In this document: piece by piece, positions 8,814 to 16,430 of the stretch
Position numbering within the stretch: position 1 is the stretch's first letter
Layout: the number at the start of each line of letters is the position of its first letter
DNA from: Mycoemilia scoparia
Taxonomy: Eukaryota > Kickxellomycota > Kickxellomycetes > Kickxellales > Kickxellaceae
Assembly: GCA_027575805.1 (NCBI GenBank)
Contig: JANBPU010000203.1
Location: 1-28,321, forward strand
DNA: 28,321 nucleotides
Reading direction: 5' to 3'
Program-made: the position numbers and the translations under genes
The notes under the pieces: generated by a model
What the model was told of the DNA's origin: nothing
What the model saw: the letters and a program-made list of their open reading frames with translations, nothing else
The model's database searches: none

Positions 8814-8918
8814 CTACTTTTCATTACATAAAAACACTGTAGAGGTTCTTTGTGAACCCACAGACAAGGCAGCTTCATTCTCTTGGTTCTTATCGTTCAT
8901 AAGGTTTCCATTGGTCAT
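8814..8918 (-). CDS. ORF start inside the right terminal repeat
   Basis: A 34-residue minus-strand ORF starting MTNGNLMNDKNQENEAALSV, homologous to the ORF at 5673 in the left terminal repeat. About 26 residues align, and the frame is open in both. Beyond the terminal repeat it runs into repeat A copy 2 and stops. Keeping a start codon and frame in both termini suggests they once encoded protein N-termini. Confidence 0.45.
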   Translation of the reverse strand: MTNGNLMNDKNQENEAALSVGSQRTSTVFLCNEK

Positions 8919-9157
8919 TCTCGTCACTTCTCTTATAAATATTTAATTATTTATTCATAAAAACGTCATAGAAATCAGAGAGAGTTCTCCAAGAAAACAT
9001 TGAAAAACTCTACATAAAAGTTTGTTGTTAATCTGCTAATAATAAAATTTGTACTTAATCATTTTATACCTATTATGGGTTTTACCATAATTTATGTTAT
9101 AATTATTCATGGTTGTCAAATGCCTGTTGTGCATGGATTCCAGCAGAATCCATCACA
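8842..9157 (-). repeat. Right inverted terminal repeat of the large element
   Basis: Reverse complement of 3861-5749 without Tc1, about 316 bp, ending ATCCATCACA. It preserves the uninterrupted Tc1 target (a TTAAATATTTATAAG-type junction near 8935-8948), showing that the Tc1 element is a later addition on the left side. The outer end lies 11 bp before the tRNA gene. No clear target duplication links 3855-3860 with 9158-9163. Confidence 0.8.
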
Positions 9158-9168
9158 ACACAATATTA

Positions 9169-9250
9169 GTCAGTATGGCCGAGTGGTTAAGGCGTTAGAC
9201 TTGAAATCTAATGAGCATTGCTTTCACAGGTTCAAATCCTGTTGCTGACG
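9169..9250 (+). tRNA. tRNA-Ser (anticodon UGA)
   Basis: The 82-nt gene folds as a class II tRNA. Acceptor GTCAGTA pairs with TGCTGAC (9243-9249), with discriminator G9250. The anticodon stem TTAGA/TCTAA encloses loop CTTGAAA, giving anticodon TGA at 9202-9204. A long variable arm (around 9211-9225) is typical of serine tRNAs. The internal Pol III boxes are visible: TGGCCGAGTGG (A box, 9176-9186) and GGTTCAAATCC (B box, 9229-9239). It has no intron. Confidence 0.97.
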
Positions 9251-9256
9251 TTTAAC

Positions 9257-9268
9257 TTTTACTTTTTT
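9257..9268 (+). terminator. Pol III terminator of tRNA-Ser
   Basis: TTTT at 9257-9260 and TTTTTT at 9263-9268 follow the tRNA within 20 bases, as usual for RNA polymerase III termination. Confidence 0.8.
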
Positions 9269-9470
9269 CATTCAATCCAGCTTCTGTCTATAGAAATACT
9301 ATTTCTAAGTAGTTGAATAGTTAAAGAAATTTATTTCTTGTTCAAATTATAGAAGCATTTGAAAAGGTGGGGGTATTTATATTCCATAAAACCTATGGTA
9401 ATTTATACTAAAGGGTCATATAGATTACTAGCAGGTGCTGGTGAGGGACAATGCTAATGCTTGTGGTTTT

Positions 9471-9631
9471 GGTGCTTTCATAGAATAGTGACCACCATCA
9501 CATGATCACCCATAAGTGTAATAATAATTTTAAAAAATATTATTTTTAATAATAATGGTTTTATTTAAATTTATTATTTTCCAACTTATGGGTTGATCAT
9601 GTGATGGTGGTCGCTTTTCTAGGAATCAACT
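9471..9631. mobile_element. Palindromic MITE (copy 2), ~160 bp
   Basis: It has the same inverted arms as the MITE at 1788-2091 (GAATAGTGACCACCATCACA on the left, TGTGATGGTGGTCGCTTTTC on the right), with a much shorter A/T interior and no GC-rich hairpin. The outer ten bases resemble copy 1 only loosely, and no target duplication is visible, so the exact ends are approximate. Confidence 0.8.
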
Positions 9632-9835
9632 GGAAACAGTTTAGATAATTTTGGCTTTCTAATAAATTCTTATTATTAAAAAAAACAAATAAAATCTACA
9701 ATTTGGGCAACATACTTTTTCATATTCAATTTTTGGCCTAGTCTCTAGATGAGATCTTTTTAGGAACTGTGTGATAAAAGAAGTGAGTATTGGTCAAAGG
9801 GAGAAATGGCTAATATTGAGTGGATGTGGTCAAGC

Positions 9836-9981
9836 TTCACTAGTGACAAATACATAGTAATAGTCAGAAGGGCATCCCTCAGGTTTTGATCCAATTATGT
9901 GACAATTTGTATGCTACTCTTGGAAACAGAGTTTTTGACTAATGCCCTGGTGAAATATGACTTTATATCCAAACTTGCAAT
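9836..9981 (+). repeat. Dispersed repeat C, copy 1
   Basis: It begins TTCACTAGTGAC and contains TTTTGATCCAATTATGTGAC and GTATGCTACTCTTGGAAAC. The same motif order occurs at 10058 and 18278. The element type is unknown and its ends are approximate. Confidence 0.6.
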
Positions 9982-10057
9982 TTTTGAATTTTTTATATAA
10001 AAAATTGTTCTTTATGCCAAAATATAATTTCTTTTGATAATGTATAATTTTTAGGAG

Positions 10058-10190
10058 TTCGCTAGTGATCGTCATGTGTGAAAAGATAAAAATGGGACCT
10101 CATCAAGCTTTGACCCAATTATGCGACAATTAGTGTGCAACTCCTAGGAACTCATTTTTATCTCAGACGTTATGAACTTTGAATTTTATC
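10058..10190 (+). repeat. Dispersed repeat C, copy 2
   Basis: It begins TTCGCTAGTGATC and contains TTTGACCCAATTATGCGAC and GTGCAACTCCTAGGAACTC. It lies in the same orientation as copy 1, about 75 bases after it. Confidence 0.6.
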
Positions 10191-10502
10191 CAGTGTGTTT
10201 GTAAGTATCAAGTTGTAATAAATGCTCACTTTAGTTTGGATGATAATAGCTGTAATTGTTTATAAATCAAATAACGAATGTCAATACTAGTGCAATATGC
10301 CAAAAAACTCGGATTATAAATATCCATCCATGTATATATATATCTCTCTCCCTGTAGTATCATGTGGGTGGTGTGAATGTGTGTTATATAAAGTATAAAG
10401 GATTTGAATCCGCAAACAAACTACTGCAGTTGTTGTTGCTGGATCACTCACTCACAATTATGGAGATGATATGTATATAGTCTTGATCCCTTTCCGTTCC
10501 GT

Positions 10503-11369
10503 TTAGTTATAGAATTTGCGGTTAGGAGAAGGGCCGAACAGGCTCAAACGAACCATGGGCAACGCCTTTTCGGTACACAGCTGAATACGAGACTCGATGG
10601 TATTAGTAACACTGATGGACCCGTTGCTGATAGACAGGTGGACACCGCCAATGCTGTTATCAGAAAGGTATTCTGAGGTGTCGAAGTCAAGCTTAACCTT
10701 GGAGGCGACCAAGCCGTCCTTCTTGTGCTTGGCCTTGAACTCATCCTCAGCAGCCTTTACGGACTTTCTGGCAACCTCGACAAGATGGTTGCGCACCAAA
10801 ACACGCACAGTAACAGAAGGCTGGGTCTCGTCGATTTGGGAAAGACCGAGCTTTTCAAGGCCTTCGACACAAAGGGTTTGGACCAATTTGGCATAGACCT
10901 TTGAATCCTCAACCTTCTTCTTGAGCTGGGCCTCGACTTGTTCAAAGACCTGGTCGACTAGCTCTTGCTGTCTCTTTAGAACGGCCAGGCGGGAGGCATT
11001 GTTCATTTTGGACTCGACAATGCGTTTCTTGACTTCGTTCTGTTTGACTTGTTTTTCAAAGTTTTGTTCCAATTTGACGCTGTCTTCACGAACTATCTTG
11101 GCCTGAGTGGAGCATATGGAGTACAATAGTATATATGTTAAATACCTTTGGAGAGCGAGGAAGAATTGCAAAATAAAAGATATAGGGTAATTTATGCAAA
11201 TGTTTACCTTTTCGATGTTGAAATCCTCATCAGCCTTGAGCTTAATTTCCTGGGACTTTTCTAGAGCCTCGTGGCGAATGAATTCAATCAACTTCTTCAT
11301 CTCCTGATCGGCCTGGTCGTCATTAAGAGCCCTAGAAGGACCGCCCGAAGCAATTTGGCTGGAGCTCAT
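10503..11369 (-). CDS. VMA4: V-type H+-ATPase subunit E (Vma4 family), one intron
   Basis: Subunit E is part of the peripheral stalk that holds the V1 catalytic head against rotation on the vacuolar V-ATPase. Exon 1 (11369-11208) encodes 54 residues ending DEDFNIEK. Exon 2 (11102-10503) starts AKIVREDSVKLEQNFEKQ. Family features are the N-terminal SRALNDDQAD and long charged coiled-coil helix, then the C-terminal GGVHLSISNGSISVTNTIES, ALPMVRLSLFG and NRKF. The intron (11207-11103) is 105 nt, phase 0, with GTAAAC at the 5' end and CAG at the 3' end. It has no stop codon, so the unspliced frame reads through 35 hydrophobic residues absent from the family. The spliced product is 253 residues, slightly longer than the usual ~230, the excess being the N-terminal MSSSQIASGGP. 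Confidence 0.95.
   Translation of the reverse strand: MSSSQIASGGPSRALNDDQADQEMKKLIEFIRHEALEKSQEIKLKADEDFNIEKVNICINYPISFILQFFLALQRYLTYILLYSICSTQAKIVREDSVKLEQNFEKQVKQNEVKKRIVESKMNNASRLAVLKRQQELVDQVFEQVEAQLKKKVEDSKVYAKLVQTLCVEGLEKLGLSQIDETQPSVTVRVLVRNHLVEVARKSVKAAEDEFKAKHKKDGLVASKVKLDFDTSEYLSDNSIGGVHLSISNGSISVTNTIESRIQLCTEKALPMVRLSLFGPSPNRKFYN
11103..11207 (-). other. Intron of the V-ATPase subunit E gene
   Basis: On the minus strand it begins GTAAACATTTGC and ends CTCCACTCAG, with a branch-like TTTAAC about 35-40 bases before the acceptor. Its length is 105 (a multiple of three) and it is open in the coding frame, so retention would add 35 residues without a premature stop. Confidence 0.9.
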
Positions 11370-12228
11370 ATTATCGAAAGGTTAGAATTTATATATATAA
11401 ATACAAATGGAATAGATAGTAGTAGTAGTGTCCAAGTAATAAAATACTTTATTATTGTTATGAAAGTATAGCAAGCACAACAACAACAACAACAAAAGAG
11501 AAAGAAAGGTGGGATAAAAACGCAGACACAGAGGCACAGGCAGACTGACGTACCACCACAACTTGCAAAGTATAATATTGTGATATGCGTGTGTTTCTGT
11601 TTGGTGAGCCAGGCCAGGATTTTGCTGTTAGTGAGTGAGTGGGGGAGGGTCTGTGGATCAGGTGAGAGACAGTGGGATTCACACTCCTGTCATATTGGAT
11701 TTTTGACCAGTCAGCTTCCGAATTTATTTATTCTATATTTTTGTTTGTATGGCTTTAGTTGTAGCAACTGATAGTGCCGCATAGAAAATAAATAAGCTGT
11801 GTGTGTGTGTGTGTGGGGAGAACGAGGTTTATCATGGAAGGCTTGGGGCTTAACGGTCTTTATCTTTGGGTTTATTTACAAATTTCTTTAGTATAAAGCT
11901 CCATCGCCTAATGGGTTCTTTAGCCAACTTTTCTTCAAGTCTTTGTACAAAGACAAGATCAAACCATATATTCTACCTATGTCTCTCTGTCCCACCTATT
12001 TATCTATTTATTTATTTATCTATCTATCTAGCTTCTTAGGGTTTGGATTCTTGTGTGCATCAAAAACAATCGCAGTACATTTATAAAGACATAATAATAA
12101 AAGTGTAAACCAATAGATAGATGGAAAAGTTAAGGTTACTAGTCTAGTCTAATAGAAATTATAATAAGATCTATTCAAAATCTACATCCCATATATAGAT
12201 AAATATCCTGTCTATTCAGAGAGACTCT
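11370..12228. other. Intergenic region with simple repeats
   Basis: It holds the presumed promoter and leader of the V-ATPase gene (TATATATATAAAT near 11390-11402, CAA repeats near 11478-11494), a GT run at about 11801-11814 and a TTTA/TATC tract at about 11998-12030. The last part is probably the 3' UTR of the hydrolase gene. No further gene is seen. Confidence 0.55.
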
Positions 12229-13395
12229 TTACTGGGTCAAAAAATTCTTTACCAATTCCAAAAACTCATTTGGCTTCTCAGCATGCACCCAATGTCCAGT
12301 ATCCAAAGTCTCAATATCACTATTAGGGAAATACTTTTCGATGTCCGGGTAATATTTGGGTTGGATGTAAGAAGATTTAGCGCCCGAAATAAACAATGTA
12401 GGGCCAACATACTGGCGGGTATCCTCCCCCATGGATGATGATGTATTAGTAGAAGGAGGAGGAACTGTGGGCCATTTACCCATATTTTCTATACTTTCAT
12501 CAATAATATCCAAAGGCACACGACACACATACCCACCACTTTGTTGAGACTGTTTCTTCATGTTGGTTAACAAGAACTGGCGGATTCCAAGATCTTTTTC
12601 ATATTTCTGTAACATCTGGTCGGCCTCTTTCTGAGACTTAACACCGGCCTTTTCAATCTCCTTGAGAGCTCTGGTATAAGCCCGGAAATCGCCAGACAGC
12701 GGATAATGAACCGGAGACATGTCATCGACAATCAGGCTATGGACTTTCGACGGATAAGTTAGGGCGAAATTCATTGCGACCTTGCCACCCATCGAATGGC
12801 CCAAAATGATGGCTTTTCCTGCAATGTTATGGTCGTTCATGAACTTCTCAATATCAAGGGACATTGCTTCGTATGTGTGCGGGTGCTGGTGTGGACTGTC
12901 GCCGTGGTTTCTTAGGTCTACGGCATAGACTTCGATGCCCAGGGAGTTTGAGATGGCTTTGGACATTGCGCCCCAGTTTTGTTTGGAGCCAAATAGGCCG
13001 TGCATTACAATCATCGGGGCTAGTAGCTTTGCGGCTGCTGGGGGTTTGGTGGGCTTTATATGGGTGTATGTTAAACTGACAGCCGAATCTTTGTTTGTTG
13101 TAGTAGGGGTGGTGGTGGTTGAATAGTGGCGTCCGCACTGTGGTTTTTGTAACCTGCCAATTGTATAATCATGGTTACTGTTGTTGGAATGTAGGTTCCT
13201 AGATCTTAATAAATTGGCCATGGCAAAAATATCCCTACGACCAACTTTGGAGAGCGATGGTGTGATGCCAGCGGTGGCTGAGAGGAAACATAACAGCCCT
13301 GTGGGTCTGTTAATAAGCATTGCTGCCATTATATTGATTTCTGATGGCTTAGATTTCAACCCTTGCAATACTACTACGAATGGATGTAGGGTCAA
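12229..13395 (-). CDS. Alpha/beta hydrolase, Imo32/ABHD11-type, probably mitochondrial
   Basis: The 388-residue frame ends in a single-domain alpha/beta hydrolase of the ABHD11/Imo32/YbfF group. Visible motifs are MHGLFGSKQNWG (131-142, oxyanion loop), DLRNHGDSP (160-168), nucleophile elbow GHSMGG with Ser201, DDMSPVHY with Asp225 as likely acid by analogy with YbfF, and GHWVHAEKP with His368. The first ~105 residues are rich in Ser, Thr, Arg and Asn with few acidic residues, and suit a mitochondrial presequence. The start is uncertain: Met1 gives MTLHPFVVVLQ, but Met23 or Met26 (MLINRPTGLLCF) look more like a targeting start, and Met59 is also possible. Yeast Imo32 and human ABHD11 are mitochondrial; ABHD11 is linked to lipoylated 2-oxoglutarate dehydrogenase. 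The substrate here is not known. Confidence 0.9.
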   Translation of the reverse strand: MTLHPFVVVLQGLKSKPSEINIMAAMLINRPTGLLCFLSATAGITPSLSKVGRRDIFAMANLLRSRNLHSNNSNHDYTIGRLQKPQCGRHYSTTTTPTTTNKDSAVSLTYTHIKPTKPPAAAKLLAPMIVMHGLFGSKQNWGAMSKAISNSLGIEVYAVDLRNHGDSPHQHPHTYEAMSLDIEKFMNDHNIAGKAIILGHSMGGKVAMNFALTYPSKVHSLIVDDMSPVHYPLSGDFRAYTRALKEIEKAGVKSQKEADQMLQKYEKDLGIRQFLLTNMKKQSQQSGGYVCRVPLDIIDESIENMGKWPTVPPPSTNTSSSMGEDTRQYVGPTLFISGAKSSYIQPKYYPDIEKYFPNSDIETLDTGHWVHAEKPNEFLELVKNFLTQ

Positions 13396-15344
13396 AGAGC
13401 TGTGTGCGGTGAAATGAATGGTGGTGATATAAAATATCCGCCGCTCTGGTCGCTGGTGTTTTTTGTGAAAAAGGATCAGATGCCTGATGGCTGTATGGTG
13501 TCACTGTTGCCGTTGTGAAATCGATTTCTGGTGGCAATAATACAGCCGGTTCAACGTATCTTTTTCAAAGAATCAAGGTGCGTTATCAGCTTGTATAAAT
13601 ATAGAATTATAGCTGGGAGAAAGTAGATAAAGGAAAATAAGCTTAAAGCTTAATGTAAGAAGCACATTAATCGTCATGATGAGAAACTATTCCTAGCTGT
13701 GTCCTATCTTTGCCAAAAATGATTGGTGATTTGATCATTAATTGTTTTATTAAGCATCTAATCGGAATCGGTTAGAGTAGCTTTGATGAGGATATCTGGT
13801 AGAGTAAGTAGTCTGTCTATATCTTCAAAAGAGTATGGATGGTAGTTGGCAACCCCTTTGGATTCCAGTCAAAATGTAAGGCTTATGGGCCAATTTTGTG
13901 TATGAGGGCTGGTTCATTACTGAAAGTGTAGTAGGTGCTATCTTTCTACCAAGAACCTCTCGCTATGCCTACGAAAATGTTGGCAAGAACAAAATTTCAA
14001 TTCTAGCATTGATATTTGCATGAAACCTTTTTATATGTGCACAAACTTGTGTTAGTGGTGGAGGTGGGGATGGCAAGCAGGCTAAACCCTACCCATTTTG
14101 TAAATCCTGCCAATAAGTTTATGATGCGATAAAGGCTCTGGCACTCCTACTAACCTTTGTTGTTTTATTAAAAGCAAAGATTCGTCGCCATTAATACGAT
14201 ATAGTCTCTTACAATTTCATTTCTGCATTAGAATTATTAATCAGTTTTCGCTCCAATAGCACGCTGCTATAGAGCCACACGCTCGGGGCATTTTTCCATT
14301 ATCACAAGCCTGCTATCACTTTATCAATACGCAGATCCAAGGCTTTCAAGCCTTTTTTCTGTGAAGATTTGGACGTATATGTTCATGCATGGTTTGACTT
14401 TTAAATCCAAATTCCAATATCAGTCACATTAGGCTTTTACTATCTATATTACTATCACCACTCTATTCTGTCTGTATTCATCATGTTTAAAATACTGATT
14501 AACATTTATAATTCATAATATTGTTCATTAAGCCACATATACCCTCCTTACGTGCAGAAATATACCTACCCACCCACCTACCTACCTCTCTACTTGTATG
14601 TATATATATAATATGTATATATTTTGAGATGTAAATATAGTAGAGAGAGTGAGAGATGTTTGAAAGATATTAACTGCTAATGTGCTTGTTCCATATGTAA
14701 TAGCAGATATGTAGTTGGTGCTATCAATGTTGGGATACTATTATTAACACAAGCACACACACTCTCTCGTATGTAAATATCTATTCAACATCTCTGTTTC
14801 TTTGTGAGTGCGGAGATATATAAAAATAGCCAAGGCAAGATATATACAGCTGTATGTTACTACAATGCATACATAGCTCAGGGATTTATGATAGTGGTGG
14901 TTGTGGCTATAATAATAATAATGGTAGTAGTAGTTGTGATAGTAGTAGTAGTATAAATAGTAACACTACTAATAACGATGGTGGTAACATCTGCACTACC
15001 ACCACAACCACCACCAGCAAACGAAGGAGGCAGATGAGCTCTATATTAACACTTACATATATACTATTTCAACAATAAAAATATATTGGGATATTAAGGA
15101 TTCAGGCTCTTGTTTTTATATTCGATAACCCCGGTTCTCCCAAATCTTTCTCTTAAAATTCTCTCTCTCTCTCTTCCCTTTTCTCTCTCTATTTAGTTCT
15201 CTTTTCATACTAACCATATATATATATATTCAGCTGGATACAAGAGAATCTTTAATAATCCACAACCAACAACATCCTGTCTCTATAATAGTATAACTAC
15301 AACTATTATACTAAATAAAACACACACATATATATACATATACA
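13396..15344. other. Long intergenic region with simple repeats
   Basis: No convincing gene is found. Features are trinucleotide-rich tracts at about 14890-15020 (AAT/AGT, then ACC), a CT-rich run at about 15160-15195 and TATATATATATA at about 15219-15230, the last two probably in the promoter of the plus-strand gene at 15345. A 74-codon frame at 14854 is translated microsatellite and is not called. Confidence 0.55.
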
Positions 15345-15896
15345 ATGAAGTTTTACCGCCAGACTACTACAGCTGTAGCAACTACCCAACTGTTTCTGGC
15401 CATATTCTTTTGTATTTTCCAGTATGCAGCCCTTGAAGTAAATGCCAAGCCATTATTTGGTAGTTCTGGCTCAAAACATGATGGAGGCAACAAGCCCAGC
15501 TTGCTTTGTCGTGGAGTTCACAAGATTCCAGCGGTTGGCTCTCCACTTTCCAAGCTTCTTAGATGTCCTCAGGAAGAGCATCGTGGTTTATTTGGCAAGC
15601 TAGTCGGACTAATCAAAGGAGATAATGGGGGTGGTAAGGATAAGCATGGCGGTGGAGGACATTATGGAAAGCATGATGATTCAGGTTCTATGGTTACGGC
15701 TGTCAATGGTACATTTGTGACAGTTTCCAAGGATCCTAACGAAGATTCAGCACCTCGTGGACTTGTGGCTATCCATAATATTATTGACAATTTGCTTGAC
15801 CAGGTTCATAATTTTAATGAGAATTATGAAAGTAGATTTGGGGGTGCCAATAATGGCGGTGGTAGTGGTGGACCAACAGCAACAGCTAAGGCCTAA
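15345..15896 (+). CDS. Secreted glycine/histidine-rich protein
   Basis: This 183-residue protein has a clear signal peptide: a basic start (MKFYRQ), a hydrophobic core around residues 15-29 (QLFLAIFFCIFQYAA) and a likely cut after VNA at residue 34. The mature part has two Cys (55, 74), a Gly/Lys/His-rich linker (93-114) and one N-glycosylation sequon (NGT, 121). A predicted amphipathic stretch (141-160, VAIHNIIDNLLDQVHNFNEN) precedes a Gly/Asn-rich tail. The promoter side has a CT-rich tract and TATA-like repeats, and the leader is C/A-rich just before ATG, typical of an expressed fungal gene. I do not recognise a domain; it may be a wall-associated or matrix protein, or an effector-like protein. 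Confidence 0.75.
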   Translation: MKFYRQTTTAVATTQLFLAIFFCIFQYAALEVNAKPLFGSSGSKHDGGNKPSLLCRGVHKIPAVGSPLSKLLRCPQEEHRGLFGKLVGLIKGDNGGGKDKHGGGGHYGKHDDSGSMVTAVNGTFVTVSKDPNEDSAPRGLVAIHNIIDNLLDQVHNFNENYESRFGGANNGGGSGGPTATAKA

Positions 15897-16430
15897 GATC
15901 AACCGGCGAGATAGCGTTGCTGCTGCTGCTGCTGTGGTTACTTTTAATATTGATATGTTTCGGCAAAGTAGTTTGGATCAAAGTAAAACAAGAATCCCCG
16001 TTTTCCCCGTTCACTAAATGGCTCTCGCTCATTACTTTCTAAATACCATTTTCTTTTTAACCTGCTGTTTATTCATTCTTTATTATTATATTTTAAACTT
16101 TACATGAACTATATGACCTTATTAAATATCATCTCTCTCAATAAAATCAAAAAAGAGTTGAATAATAGCAGGTGTAAATTTAATAAGTTAATTCCAATTT
16201 TAAGATAGCATGATAATATAAAGGGATATAATATATATGCTAGGGAGGTGTGGTCTGATGCTGTGATGTGGTTGTAAATTATATAATGATTCAATTTCAA
16301 CAGTATTTAATTACAGAGAGTATTGAAGTTACAATAGTAATAGTAGTTTATTGAAAATGTTTTTTAACTATAAATAAGAATAAATATCAAGAATAAAACA
16401 ATAGTGATATTTATACCTAAATTGCCTACC
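15897..16430. other. Region between two convergent genes
   Basis: This stretch probably holds the 3' UTRs of the secreted-protein gene and the minus-strand uracil-DNA glycosylase gene. It is AT-rich with a short GCT run (about 15917-15933). No gene is seen. Confidence 0.5.

Larger units (their letters stand above)
7999..8828. repeat. Repeat A, copy 2 (830 bp)
   Basis: Uninterrupted counterpart of 5750-6911. It starts TGTAGCGACTTAGC and ends CATTACA, so its outer four bases are TGTA and TACA. Inside, a forward promoter region (TTATAAAAA, about 8378-8386) leads to the ATG at 8422. On the other strand, a TATA-like sequence (plus-strand GATATAAATA, 8623-8632) leads to the ATG at 8593. It ends 13 bp before the right terminal repeat of the large element. 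Confidence 0.8.
9632..10502. other. Intergenic region between the MITE and the V-ATPase gene
   Basis: No protein gene is seen. It contains two copies of a dispersed ~130-150 bp repeat (near 9836 and 10058; a third is near 18278). The last ~120 bases probably hold the 3' UTR of the minus-strand V-ATPase gene. Confidence 0.5.

Noticed and set aside
5750..8828. Repeat A copies as the two LTRs of one retrotransposon
   Set aside because: The ends are nearly TG...CA and the copies are direct repeats, but there is no primer-binding site or polypurine tract at the inner edges, no flanking duplication, and the interior is a patchwork of other repeats.
14854..15078. 74-codon Asn/Ser/Thr-rich ORF
   Set aside because: It is translated trinucleotide microsatellite with no conserved part.
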